DNA of 64,000 bases from an uncultured Lachnospiraceae bacterium (GCA_947382625.1 CANDAG010000015.1:19959-83958); one strand, 5' to 3'; counted from the stretch's first letter, positions 22,981 through 30,881 are shown. Notes: a model not told the origin generated them from the letters alone. Program-made: numbers and translations.

Positions 22981-24243
22981 ATGCAGGAAGAAAACAGGCA
23001 GGGGATCATCCCCAAACGCGATATCAGCAGCAAGAGGGTATTAGGGAACCCGGTCCTCTATGCACAGTTTTTGAGGAATAATCTTGATATTCCTTTTCTC
23101 AAAAACATACAGCCGGAGGATATCGAAGACGTATCGGAACGCTACATTCCGTATCTGGGAACGGAGTTCGGGTCGGATACGGTGAAAAGGATACGACTCC
23201 ACATCCCTGAAAAGACAGGCGGCACCGGCGGGAAAAAGACAGATGCAGGTGGGCAGGAACCTCTGTTCCTGATTTCCTTAACAGAGCATAAAAGCAGGGT
23301 GGACTATAATGTTTCCATGCAACTGCTGAAATATATGCTGTGTATCTGGCTTGACTATGAGAAGGAAATGGAGCAAAAAAAGGAAGGGGCGTCAGACCGT
23401 AAAGGGTTCCGATATCCCCTGATCATCCCAATCGTGTATTATGAAGGAAAAGCTCCCTGGACGGCCGACCGGTGTTTCCAGGCGAGGATTGCCTGCGGGA
23501 ATATGCTGTTTCATGACTGGGTGCCGGATTTTACCTATGAGGTAGTGAGGCTCCATGATTACAGCAATGAGGAGCTGCTTGAGAGGGGAGATGAGATGTC
23601 CCTGATCATGCTGTTTAATAAGATACAGGATCATGTGGATCTTTCAGAATTTTTGAAGCTGCCTGGGGAAAGACTGGATGATATGGTAAGGGATACGCCA
23701 GAGGCGATATTGAATATCATAGTATCGGTAATGGAGAGCCTGTGTGTGAAGATTGGGACAACGGAGGAAGAGATGCAGGAATGTGTAGCCAGGGTAAGGG
23801 AGCGCAGGATGGGATATTTATTTGAAAATATAGAGAAGATGGATATACAGGCGGAGAGGCGCAATACTGCAGAAGCCAGGATGGAAGCAAAAAGAGCCCA
23901 GGAAGAGGCAAAGGTAGCGCAGGAAGAGGCAAAGGCGGCACAAGAAGAGGCAAAGGCAGCGCAGGAAGAAGCAAAGGCAGCGCAGGAAGAGGCAAAGGCA
24001 GCGCAGGAAGAAGCAAAGGCAGCCCGGGAAGAGATAAAAGAGGCGCAGGAAGCACTTAAGAAAGCACATGAAAAAGCAGAAGCAGAAGCCCTTAATATAC
24101 AAGAAGAGAAGTATAAGTCTCTTGTTGAGGTGTGTAAGGAATTAGGAGCCACCAGGGAGATGACGGTGGAGAAGGTAAGCAAAAATTGCAGCATAGATAA
24201 GGAGGAGGCCGAAAAAAAGGTAGATATCTACTGGGAAATGTGA
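22981..24243 (+). CDS. Rpn family recombination-promoting nuclease / PD-(D/E)XK putative transposase
   Basis: A 420-residue cytoplasmic protein. Residues about 20-290 match the Rpn (YhgA-like, PF04754) nuclease: RVLGNPVLYAQFLRNNLDIP, FLISLTEHKSRVDYNVSMQL with the E-x-K catalytic pair, YPLIIPIVYYEGKAPW and LIMLFNKIQDH. A coiled-coil arm of six near-identical AQEEAKA heptads plus one degenerate unit (about 306-354) is encoded by 21-bp tandem repeats. The C-terminal 45 residues (LVEVCKELGATREMTVEKV...) are family-typical. E. coli Rpn proteins are DNA endonucleases linked to phage defence. AGGAGG 7 bases before 22981 fixes the start. Confidence 0.88.
   Translation: MQEENRQGIIPKRDISSKRVLGNPVLYAQFLRNNLDIPFLKNIQPEDIEDVSERYIPYLGTEFGSDTVKRIRLHIPEKTGGTGGKKTDAGGQEPLFLISLTEHKSRVDYNVSMQLLKYMLCIWLDYEKEMEQKKEGASDRKGFRYPLIIPIVYYEGKAPWTADRCFQARIACGNMLFHDWVPDFTYEVVRLHDYSNEELLERGDEMSLIMLFNKIQDHVDLSEFLKLPGERLDDMVRDTPEAILNIIVSVMESLCVKIGTTEEEMQECVARVRERRMGYLFENIEKMDIQAERRNTAEARMEAKRAQEEAKVAQEEAKAAQEEAKAAQEEAKAAQEEAKAAQEEAKAAREEIKEAQEALKKAHEKAEAEALNIQEEKYKSLVEVCKELGATREMTVEKVSKNCSIDKEEAEKKVDIYWEM
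23896..24042 (+). repeat. 21-bp tandem repeats encoding AQEEAKA heptads
   Basis: Six in-frame units of 21 bp (23896-24021) and one degenerate unit (24022-24042), unit form GCGCAGGAAGAGGCAAAGGC. Third-position changes alternate (GAG/GAA). Copy number change would lengthen or shorten the coiled coil by exactly two turns without a frameshift. Confidence 0.9.
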
Positions 24244-24272
24244 GAAAATGCCCTTAGGAAAGGGGTATAAAA

Positions 24273-24929
24273 ATGATCAACAGAGAGGACATGTTAGAGC
24301 TTACCAGGCGTATGACGCCCAAGCGGACTTCCTTTACAAGGATTGCCGGGTGCTATTTTGACAGCGAGGGAGAGATTGACGGAACCTTCAATACAAATTT
24401 CCTGAATCTTTCTCATACAGATAAAGAGAAGAATCTTTCAATTGCAAAAACAATTCCTTATTCTAAGACCAATGAACAACTGAAGGAATATAAATTTACG
24501 GAGAAGGCTATGGGCGCAGGCAGTATGTGGCAGCTCCTGACAGCAATGAAGGATTGCGGACTGAAAAATGATGCACTGATGGAGACTTTCTACGAACTGG
24601 TGGCGGAGTATTATCAGACAGATTCAGAGTATGCTGTGATGGTGTTCCATGACAGCTATGATGTGCCGGTGAAGGCGGCAGACAAGGAGCGGTTTGGGGA
24701 GTCAGAGGAGGTTTTCACCTACCTGATCTGTGCAATCTGTCCGCTTGCAGGGGATTATGAACCGGGAAGTCCGGAGTGCGGATTCTTGTTCCCGTCCTTT
24801 TCAGACAGAAGTGCAAGTCCGGAGCATGTTGCCGTGTTTCAGGCAGATCCGGCACATCCTCACAGAGAGCTGGAGGGCAAAATACTGGCCGTCAAAAGGG
24901 GAGAAGCTCCGGCTTGTCCGAAGCGTTAA
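24273..24929 (+). CDS. DUF4317 family protein
   Basis: A 218-residue protein starting MINREDMLELTRRMTPKRTSFTRIAGCYFDSEGEID, the usual N-terminus of DUF4317, followed by EEVFTYLICAICPLAGDYEPG and CGFLFPSFSDRSASPEHVAVFQ. Members known to me are nearer 400 residues, so this one seems to keep only the N-terminal half. No frameshifted remainder was found downstream, because the next gene starts 22 bases later, so it is either a short subtype or a stable truncation. Function unknown. It sits 30 bases after the Rpn gene and may share its transcript. Confidence 0.75.
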   Translation: MINREDMLELTRRMTPKRTSFTRIAGCYFDSEGEIDGTFNTNFLNLSHTDKEKNLSIAKTIPYSKTNEQLKEYKFTEKAMGAGSMWQLLTAMKDCGLKNDALMETFYELVAEYYQTDSEYAVMVFHDSYDVPVKAADKERFGESEEVFTYLICAICPLAGDYEPGSPECGFLFPSFSDRSASPEHVAVFQADPAHPHRELEGKILAVKRGEAPACPKR

Positions 24930-24950
24930 AAATATACAGGTGGGAAGAAT

Positions 24951-25637
24951 ATGGAACGTGAAATTGATCTGAAGCAGATATCGGACGGAAGACTTTATTC
25001 GGCAAATGATATGGTAAAGGCAGGCTGCAGCGACTGCGCAGGCTGCTCCTTATGCTGTCAAGGTATGGGAAAGTCTATTATTTTGGATCCTTATGATATG
25101 TTTCGTCTTGAAAGAGGGCTTTTGGTTTCCTTTGAGGAGCTTATGAGGGACAAGATAGAGCTGAATGTGGTGGACGGCATCATACAGCCGAATCTGAAAA
25201 TGCAAAAAAAGGATTGCTGTGGTTTTCTTGATGAAAAAGGAAGGTGTAGTATTCATGAGTTCCGGCCGGGTTTCTGCCGGATGTTTCCTCTTGGAAGGAT
25301 TTATGAGGAGGGAGACTTTAAGTATTTCCTGCAGATTCATGAATGTCCCTATCCGGTCAAGACAAAGGTAAAGCTGAAAAAATGGCTGGGGATCCCCGGG
25401 CTTTTAAGCTATGAAGCCTATATCTGGGACTGGCATTATTTTTTGAAGGATGTACAGGAGCTGATCAGGGAAACGAAAAGTGACGAGGTCGTTAGAAGCA
25501 TAAATCTGTATTTGCTGGATCGGTTTTATGTCCGTGTCTATGAGAGAGCAGCTGAGGCAGAGGATGAGGCTGATTTCTATGGGCAGTTTTATGAAAGGCT
25601 GAAGGAGGCCAAAGAGAAGATGGCCTTTTACCGATGA
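24951..25637 (+). CDS. YkgJ family cysteine cluster protein
   Basis: A 228-residue protein with a zinc/iron cysteine cluster: CSDCAGCSLCCQGM at about 24-37 and, further on, KDCCGFLDEKGRCSIHEFRPGFCRMFPLGR. This C-x2-C-x2-C-x2-CC ... CC ... C ... C pattern defines the YkgJ/UPF0153-like family, thought to bind an iron-sulfur cluster or zinc; function unknown. The C-terminal half is helical and lacks cysteines apart from HECPYP. The ribosome binding site GGTGGGAAG precedes the ATG. The Crp/Fnr gene follows directly. Confidence 0.85.
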   Translation: MEREIDLKQISDGRLYSANDMVKAGCSDCAGCSLCCQGMGKSIILDPYDMFRLERGLLVSFEELMRDKIELNVVDGIIQPNLKMQKKDCCGFLDEKGRCSIHEFRPGFCRMFPLGRIYEEGDFKYFLQIHECPYPVKTKVKLKKWLGIPGLLSYEAYIWDWHYFLKDVQELIRETKSDEVVRSINLYLLDRFYVRVYERAAEAEDEADFYGQFYERLKEAKEKMAFYR

Positions 25638-25669
25638 GAGGGCGGGATTGTCAGGCAGGAGGTATGAAC

Positions 25670-26341
25670 GTGGAAAATCTTGAATCATCCAAGTTATTTC
25701 AAATGATCACAGAAAAAGAGACGGAACGGATCCTGAAATGTTCCAAATCCAGAAGAAAGGAATATCCTTCCGGTGCTTATATCTTTGAACAGGGTGGAGT
25801 CCCTTCAAGGCTGTTTCTTTTGCTGGAGGGACAGGTACAGATCTGTAAGGATTTCACCTCAGGAAAAAGAGATGTGCTGTATCTGGTGGAGGCAGGAAAT
25901 ATTTTCGGAGAGATATTTCTCTTTGGAGACAGAAAAAGCTACTGGTATGACGCTGTGGCGATCACGGATGTGACGGTGCTTGAAATGCCCTGGGACTTTT
26001 TTTATCATTTTTGTTCCAATGCCTGTGACCATCACAAGCAGCTGACCCAGAATATGCTGGAGATCCTGTCGGAGAATAATTTTAAGATTACCAGAAAGCT
26101 ACATATCGTAAGTACTTCATCTCTTCGTGAAAGGATAGCCATCTGGCTCATCGACTCTATGGATGAAGGCTCCATGGTAGAGCTTCGCATGAACCGGGAG
26201 CAGTTGGCCGATTTCCTTGGAGTGGCAAGGCCATCTCTGTCCAGAGAGCTGATGAGAATGCAGAAGGACGGTCTGATCGAGGTGGGGCGCAGATCCATCA
26301 GAGTATGCGATAAGGAGGCGGTAGAACGGCTTTATGGATAG
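25670..26341 (+). CDS. Crp/Fnr family transcriptional regulator
   Basis: A 223-residue regulator. Residues about 15-130 form a cyclic-nucleotide-binding-type beta barrel (YPSGAYIFEQGGVPSRLFLLLEGQVQI, GNIFGEIFLFGDR), then the dimer helix, and a winged helix-turn-helix (LRMNREQLADFLGVARPSLSRELMRMQKDGLIEV). No N-terminal cysteine cluster is present, so it is not a classic oxygen-sensing Fnr. The start is best placed at the GTG at 25670, 7 bases after AGGAGG; the in-frame ATG at 25664 is only one base from that site. A 14-bp palindrome of Crp/Fnr type lies 70 bases downstream, before the glycyl-radical gene. Confidence 0.9.
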   Translation: MENLESSKLFQMITEKETERILKCSKSRRKEYPSGAYIFEQGGVPSRLFLLLEGQVQICKDFTSGKRDVLYLVEAGNIFGEIFLFGDRKSYWYDAVAITDVTVLEMPWDFFYHFCSNACDHHKQLTQNMLEILSENNFKITRKLHIVSTSSLRERIAIWLIDSMDEGSMVELRMNREQLADFLGVARPSLSRELMRMQKDGLIEVGRRSIRVCDKEAVERLYG

Positions 26342-26410
26342 AACGTGGCAGTGAAGTAGTCGGCTGAAGTGAAGCATGTTTTTGTAAAAATACATAAAAA
26401 TATATAAAAC

Positions 26411-26424
26411 GTAACCAATGTTAC
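26411..26424. promoter_or_regulatory. Crp/Fnr-type operator GTAAC-N4-GTTAC
   Basis: GTAAC (26411-26415), CAAT, GTTAC (26420-26424): a perfect 5-4-5 palindrome with the spacing of Fnr/Crp-family sites. Its centre is 41.5 bases upstream of the predicted transcription start (about 26459), the class II activator position. Confidence 0.7.
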
Positions 26425-26446
26425 AGATTTTATTATGAGAAAGCCG

Positions 26447-26452
26447 TATGAT
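26447..26452 (+). promoter_or_regulatory. -10 box of the glycyl-radical protein gene
   Basis: TATGAT at 26447-26452, with no good -35 box because the operator occupies that place. This is normal for an activator-dependent promoter. Confidence 0.6.
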
Positions 26453-26521
26453 AAACCCATAAACAAACATTGAAAATACAAAATGTATTGGTAAAGGAAA
26501 TATGGGAAAGGAGCAAATATT

Positions 26522-26761
26522 ATGACAAACACAGCACAGGTTGATAATTTAGTAGGTCTTTTGGACGGATATGCAAAAAAGGGAGGACATCACTTAAATG
26601 TCAATGTCCTGAACAGGGATATGTTGTTAGATGCCCAGAAGCATCCCGAGAATTATCCTCAGCTTACCATCCGTGTATCCGGATATGCAGTTAATTTCAT
26701 TAAGCTGACACCGGAACAGCAGGCAGATGTAATTTCCAGAACATTCCACGAGTCGATCTGA
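26522..26761 (+). CDS. minimal autonomous glycyl radical protein (GrcA/YfiD-like)
   Basis: A 79-residue protein. Residues 19-79 match the C-terminal radical domain of pyruvate formate-lyase and of E. coli Grc[56 protein letters not shown]. Gly54 in RVSGYA is the predicted radical site. E. coli GrcA (127 residues) replaces the oxygen-damaged radical domain of pyruvate formate-lyase; this one is about 50 residues shorter, keeping almost only the radical domain. AAGGAG lies 8 bases before the ATG. An upstream Crp/Fnr-type operator and the adjoining Crp/Fnr gene suggest redox control. A formate/oxalate-type carrier is the next gene. Confidence 0.88.
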   Translation: MTNTAQVDNLVGLLDGYAKKGGHHLNVNVLNRDMLLDAQKHPENYPQLTIRVSGYAVNFIKLTPEQQADVISRTFHESI

Positions 26762-26796
26762 TAAGGGTGAATGCTTAAGGAGCGGACAGCACGTAA

Positions 26797-26838
26797 AAAG
26801 CCCTCTGAATTGTCAAAGATGACAATCCAGAGGGCTTT
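26797..26838. terminator. bidirectional terminator between the glycyl-radical and MFS genes
   Basis: AAAGCCCTCTG (26797-26807) pairs with CAGAGGGCTTT (26828-26838), with ATTGTCA/TGACAAT inside. A T-run follows on the minus strand. Confidence 0.85.
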
Positions 26839-26842
26839 GTGG

Positions 26843-28180
26843 TTACTTATTCTTTTCTTTTTTATTACCAACCATGGTAAAGCAGATCACGGCGGCAACG
26901 ATGTACAGCACCAGAGTTACATACAACACCATCTGGTAGCCTGAAGGATTAACCTTGATAATTTCATTGGTTCCGTCAGCCAGTGCATGGCTCAGTTCCA
27001 CTTCAGAGCCGAAGTGATTTACGATAAAGGTGGCCATCTGGTTTCCGGTAAGGCCTGCAAAAGCCCACGCGGAGAGGGTGATGCCGTGGATGGCGCTGAT
27101 GTTCTTCATGCCATAATGGTCGGAAAGAAGCGTAGGCACATTGCTGAAGCCACCGCCATATCCGGCATTTACCGCAAAGAGCAGGATCAGTACCAGGATC
27201 ATAAAGAGGGTATTTTCGCCCATATTGGTGATGCCCTGGGTCAGGATCACAAGTCCGGTAGCCACAATGGACATAATGAAAATAATTTTGTAAATAGTAT
27301 TTCTGTCCTTAAAGGTATCTGCCCATGCAGAGAACCCGAGACGGCCACCGGCGTTGAAAACAGCGGTGACAGAGGAAAGTACGCCTGCTGCGCCTACCAG
27401 GCCGATACACTTGATGATCATCTTTTCCTGAGAGATCAGGGCAAGACCGCAGGTGATGTTCAGGTAGAACATGATCCAGATACCGATGAAGGTAATGGGC
27501 TTTTCTTTGATAACATCAATGGCCCGGGCGCCCTTTTCACTGGAGGCGGGTTCGTGCCAGCCGGCAGGCTTTGCAAGGAGGAGATGTCCTATGAACATCA
27601 TGACAAAGTATACAACTGCCAGGATCAGGAACATTTTGTAGATTCCGCCTTCCCCAAGAGAGCTGAGGAGTGACTGCATGATAGGACTGGCGATTGCCTT
27701 GGCAGCGCCGAATCCGGCTACGGCAAGTCCGGTGGCAAGACCTTTCTTGTCCTCAAACCAGAGCATCAGGGTCTTGACGGGAGAGAGGTAACCGGTTCCG
27801 AGACCGATACCCATAATAAAACCATAGCATACATAAATACCGAGAAGCGATATAATGCTTCCGGGATGAGCTCCGCCGTACCAGATAAAGAATCCGGCTC
27901 CTGCCATACCGGAGGCAAAGCAGATGGCGGCGATCAATGAAGATTTGTGGATGTCCTTTTCTACGATATTGCCCAAAAAGGCGGCGGACATACCGAGAAA
28001 GAAGATGGCAAAGCTAAAGGCCCATTCTGTTGCACTTTTGGAGAAGCCGATGTAATCTGCGATCTCCTGGCTGAAAATGGACCAGCAGTAAACAGTGCCG
28101 ATGCTGCAGTGAAGAAGTAATGCGGGTATGGCAGCACGTACCCATTTGTTGCTTGAAAGGTTTTTCATGACGTAACTCAC
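26843..28180 (-). CDS. OFA family (oxalate/formate antiporter type) MFS transporter
   Basis: A 445-residue membrane carrier with about 12 transmembrane helices. It has the family N-terminus KWVRAAIPALLLHCSIGTVYCWSIF and TEWAFSFAIFFLGMSAAF, the loop ..EDKKGLATGLAVAGFGAAK, and LGFSAWADTFKDRNTIYKI in the central loop. OFA members exchange small monocarboxylates or dicarboxylates such as oxalate and formate. The convergent neighbour is a pyruvate formate-lyase repair protein, so formate is an attractive but unproven substrate. It has its own promoter and no operon partner. Confidence 0.85.
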   Translation of the reverse strand: MSYVMKNLSSNKWVRAAIPALLLHCSIGTVYCWSIFSQEIADYIGFSKSATEWAFSFAIFFLGMSAAFLGNIVEKDIHKSSLIAAICFASGMAGAGFFIWYGGAHPGSIISLLGIYVCYGFIMGIGLGTGYLSPVKTLMLWFEDKKGLATGLAVAGFGAAKAIASPIMQSLLSSLGEGGIYKMFLILAVVYFVMMFIGHLLLAKPAGWHEPASSEKGARAIDVIKEKPITFIGIWIMFYLNITCGLALISQEKMIIKCIGLVGAAGVLSSVTAVFNAGGRLGFSAWADTFKDRNTIYKIIFIMSIVATGLVILTQGITNMGENTLFMILVLILLFAVNAGYGGGFSNVPTLLSDHYGMKNISAIHGITLSAWAFAGLTGNQMATFIVNHFGSEVELSHALADGTNEIIKVNPSGYQMVLYVTLVLYIVAAVICFTMVGNKKEKNK

Positions 28181-28230
28181 TTTCTTATTTAATATAGTGT
28201 ATTTGTGAAAAACAAAAAACTTTATTACAT

Positions 28231-28259
28231 ATTATACATGAACTACTGGGTTTTTCCAA
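28231..28259 (-). promoter_or_regulatory. promoter of the OFA transporter gene
   Basis: On the minus strand TTGGAA (28254-28259), a 17-base spacer and TATAAT (28231-28236), about 50 bases before the start codon. Confidence 0.7.
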
Positions 28260-28291
28260 GTATTTTGGGAAGATTAAGCATGCAAAATTGT

Positions 28292-28320
28292 TTGACAAAT
28301 TGAATATTCTACTTTATCAT
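28292..28320 (+). promoter_or_regulatory. promoter of the aspS T-box leader
   Basis: TTGACA (28292-28297), a 17-base spacer and TATCAT (28315-28320), just before the T-box stem I. Confidence 0.75.
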
Positions 28321-28330
28321 ATCAGTGTAA

Positions 28331-28626
28331 TGCAGTGATGACAGAGAAGAGTAGTATGGATTATCGCTTCCAGAGAGCCGGGATGGTGAAAAGCCGGCAG
28401 AATGAATCCATATGAATAACAACTTTATCAGCTGTCAATGAAAAGAAGTGAAGGCGCTCCCAATAGTGTGGAGTTTCTTCCTAATAACGAAAGTGACTGC
28501 CGCAGAGCTGCACGGAAATGCGAAGCTTCGGTTTTTCCTGTGCCCGGCAGTAAATCAGGTGGCACCGCGGATCGGTTTTATAATTCGTCCTGAATTGATC
28601 AAAAGTCAATTCGGGACTTTTTTTAC
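28331..28626 (+). promoter_or_regulatory. T-box riboswitch upstream of aspS, specifier reads as AAC (Asn)
   Basis: Stem I begins near TGACAG (pairs with CTGTCA at 28432-28437) with the AGTA S-turn, and GAGAGCCGG/CCGGCAGAATG distal parts. The 3' side of the specifier loop reads GAA-T-AAC-A (28414-28421), placing the specifier at 28418-28420, an asparagine codon. The antiterminator motif AGGTGGCACCGCGG (28557-28570) contains TGGC, fitting a tRNA with discriminator G. The terminator is GTCCTGAATTGA/TCAATTCGGGAC-like (28587-28617) plus T7. Uncharged tRNA would stabilise the antiterminator and turn on aspS. Confidence 0.9.
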
Positions 28627-28670
28627 AATAAGCCGGGACGGCGTTTGTTAGGAAAGGAGCATGATCAATT

Positions 28671-30419
28671 ATGGAATTATCAACAGTGTATCGTGAATGT
28701 ACGTTGGATAAGATTTCCGAGGATAATATCGGAAAAGAGATGAAGGTAGCGGGGTGGGTAGAAAATATCCGGGACCATGGAGGGGTATCCTTTATCGATC
28801 TCAGGGACATGTACGGCGTACTTCAGATCGTTATGAGAGATACTTCCTTATTAAAAGGAATCGGCAAAGAGGATTGTATCAGTATCACAGGAGCAGTTGA
28901 AAAACGGGATGAGGAAACCTATAACCCGAAAATTCCAACCGGTACCATTGAGTTAGAGGCCCACAGCGTGGAAATCCTGGGGAAGGTTTATCGGCAGCTT
29001 CCTTTTGAAATCGTTACATCCAAAGAGACCAGAGAGGATCTTCGTCTGAAATATCGTTTCCTGGATCTGAGGAACCGCAAGGTGATGGACAATATGATCT
29101 TCCGGTCAAAGGTGATCGCTTTCCTTCGGGAAAAAATGACGGAAATGGGATTTATGGAGGTGCAGACCCCAATCTTATGTGCATCCTCTCCGGAAGGCGC
29201 AAGGGATTATATCGTGCCCTCCCGACATTATAAGGGCAAATTTTACGCGCTGCCTCAGGCGCCTCAGCAGTATAAACAGCTTTTGATGGTATCCGGTGTG
29301 GATAAGTATTTCCAGATCGCTCCCTGTTTTCGGGATGAGGATGCCAGAGCGGATCGCTCTCCCGGAGAGTTTTATCAGCTGGATTTTGAGATGAGCTTTG
29401 CCACTCAGGAGGACGTGTTCCGGGCAGGGGAGGAAGTGCTGACAGCCGCCTTCGAGAAATTTGCGCCGGAGGGCTATGAGGTGACCCGGGCGCCTTACCC
29501 GGTGATCAGCTACAAGCAGGCGATGCTGGAGTTCGGTACCGATAAGCCGGATCTGCGCAATCCCTTAAGGATCATTGACCTGTCAGAATTTTTCAGCCGC
29601 TGCTCCTTTAAGCCCTTCCAGAATAAAACCGTAAGGGCGATCAGGATAAAGGGACATCAATCCAAGGGCTTCCATGAAAAGCTGCTGAAATTTGCCATGG
29701 ATATTGGTATGAGCGGTCTTGGATATTTAGAGGTGCAGGAGGACTTATCCTATAAAGGGCCCATCGATAAGTTTATACCGGAGGAGCTTAAAGGCGAGCT
29801 CCGTCAGATCGCAGGCCTTGAGGCGGATGATACCATCTTCTTTATTGCGGATAAAAAGGAGAGAGCGGCGTCTCTTGCCGGACAGATCAGGAACGAGCTG
29901 GGAAACCGCCTTGATATTTGTGAAAAGAATGCCTACCGTTTCTGCTTTGTCAATGACTTCCCCATGTTTGAGCGGGATCCCGAGACGAAAAAGATCGGCT
30001 TTACCCATAATCCCTTTTCCATGCCCCAGGGCGGATTAGAGGCTTTAAATACCCAGGATCCTTTGGAGATTCTTGCATACCAGTATGATATTGTGTGCAA
30101 CGGCGTGGAGCTTTCCTCGGGAGCAGTCCGTAACCACAGTCTGGATGTGATGGTGAAGGCCTTTGAGATCGCAGGCTATGATGAGGAAATATTAAAGCAG
30201 AAATTCGGCGCTCTTTACAATGCCTTCCAGTTCGGAGCTCCGCCTCATGCAGGTATGGCACCGGGAGTTGACCGTATGATCATGCTCCTTCGTGAGGAAG
30301 AAAATATCCGGGAGATCATTCCCTTCCCCATGAGCGGCACAGCCCAGGATCTTATGTGCGGCGCGCCGAATGAGGTGACGGAACAGCAGCTTCGGGAGGT
30401 TCATATTAAAATAAGATAA
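28671..30419 (+). CDS. aspS: aspartyl-tRNA synthetase
   Basis: A 582-residue class II synthetase of the bacterial type. An OB-fold anticodon-binding domain (VAGWVENIRDHGGVSFIDLRD) is followed by the catalytic core: FMEVQTPILCASSPEGARDY, motif 2 FRDEDARADRSPGEFYQLDFEMSF, the GAD insertion (about 300-410), and motif 3 GAPPHAGMAPGVDRMIML. It charges tRNA-Asp. The T-box in front appears to sense tRNA-Asn, which would make sense if this enzyme is non-discriminating and also makes Asp-tRNA-Asn for amidation by GatCAB; that is inference. AAAGGAGC precedes the ATG. Confidence 0.95.
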   Translation: MELSTVYRECTLDKISEDNIGKEMKVAGWVENIRDHGGVSFIDLRDMYGVLQIVMRDTSLLKGIGKEDCISITGAVEKRDEETYNPKIPTGTIELEAHSVEILGKVYRQLPFEIVTSKETREDLRLKYRFLDLRNRKVMDNMIFRSKVIAFLREKMTEMGFMEVQTPILCASSPEGARDYIVPSRHYKGKFYALPQAPQQYKQLLMVSGVDKYFQIAPCFRDEDARADRSPGEFYQLDFEMSFATQEDVFRAGEEVLTAAFEKFAPEGYEVTRAPYPVISYKQAMLEFGTDKPDLRNPLRIIDLSEFFSRCSFKPFQNKTVRAIRIKGHQSKGFHEKLLKFAMDIGMSGLGYLEVQEDLSYKGPIDKFIPEELKGELRQIAGLEADDTIFFIADKKERAASLAGQIRNELGNRLDICEKNAYRFCFVNDFPMFERDPETKKIGFTHNPFSMPQGGLEALNTQDPLEILAYQYDIVCNGVELSSGAVRNHSLDVMVKAFEIAGYDEEILKQKFGALYNAFQFGAPPHAGMAPGVDRMIMLLREEENIREIIPFPMSGTAQDLMCGAPNEVTEQQLREVHIKIR

Positions 30420-30440
30420 TCCGTGATATAGTGAAGCGTA

Positions 30441-30476
30441 GGGCTTCTTTTGCCGGTCGGGTGAAAGAAGCCTTTT
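30441..30476 (+). terminator. terminator of aspS
   Basis: GGCTTCTTT (30442-30450) pairs with AAAGAAGCC (30464-30472), followed by TTTT. Confidence 0.85.
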
Positions 30477-30477
30477 G

Positions 30478-30692
30478 GTTACTTTTCACATGTACACCAG
30501 TAAGCCGCCGGGACAGAGGCAAAGTCCTACGTCGCCGCGCTCCCGCTCTACAACAGCAAACGCTTTGCTTATTGCCGTAGCAGTACTAAGCTCGAAAAAA
30601 CCTCGCTAAGTACTGACATTGTTGAAAGGGCTCCTTAAGGACTTTGCCTCTGTCCCGGCTGATTTTCTGGCGTGCCCGTGAAAAGTAACGCC
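30478..30692. repeat. 215-bp long imperfect palindrome, non-coding
   Basis: Outer arms GTTACTTTTCAC (30479-30490) and GTGAAAAGTAAC (30678-30689). Inner arms GGGACAGAGGCAAAGTCCT (30510-30528) and AGGACTTTGCCTCTGTCCC (30638-30656), perfect over 19 bp. The central 110 bases hold further short pairs (CAGTACT/AAGTACTG). No reading frame or ribosome binding site. It could be a MITE-like element or a structured RNA; no second copy was recognised in the window. Confidence 0.75.
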
Positions 30693-30775
30693 TTTTGTTA
30701 TTTAGGCATGATTCTGCAAAAAAGGATAGAAAGCTCTGCGACTATGAGATATAATAGGAGATACGGTGTATACTA

Positions 30776-30853
30776 GACAACGGACAGTATGCTTCGCAGA
30801 CTGTCCTTATGTCAACAACGGATAACGCGCGGAGCGTGCTATCCTTATGTTAA
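30776..30853 (+). repeat. two tandem family A repeats (copies A6, A7) in the trkA leader
   Basis: Units at 30776-30814 (GGACAGTATGCTTCGCAGACTG, arms GGACAG/CTGTCC) and 30815-30853 (GGATA/TATCC arms around CGCGCGGAGCG), each ending in TTATGTYAA. The stem bases differ between the units but remain complementary. They lie just upstream of the trkA ribosome binding site. Confidence 0.85.
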
Positions 30854-30881
30854 ATCCTAAAAACCTACCGAAAGAAGGCAC

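Noticed and set aside
22838-23044. 68-codon ORF overlapping the start of the Rpn gene
   Set aside because: It starts with GTG without a ribosome binding site and overlaps the well-supported Rpn start in another frame; treated as leader sequence.
23631-24194. Long minus-strand frame rich in Ser, Ala and Cys opposite the Rpn heptad repeats
   Set aside because: It is a mirror of the 21-bp repeats in the Rpn gene, with no ribosome binding site or family similarity.
24273-24929. Frameshifted DUF4317 gene
   Set aside because: No continuation of the family sequence was found in other frames before the next gene, so no frameshift can be supported.
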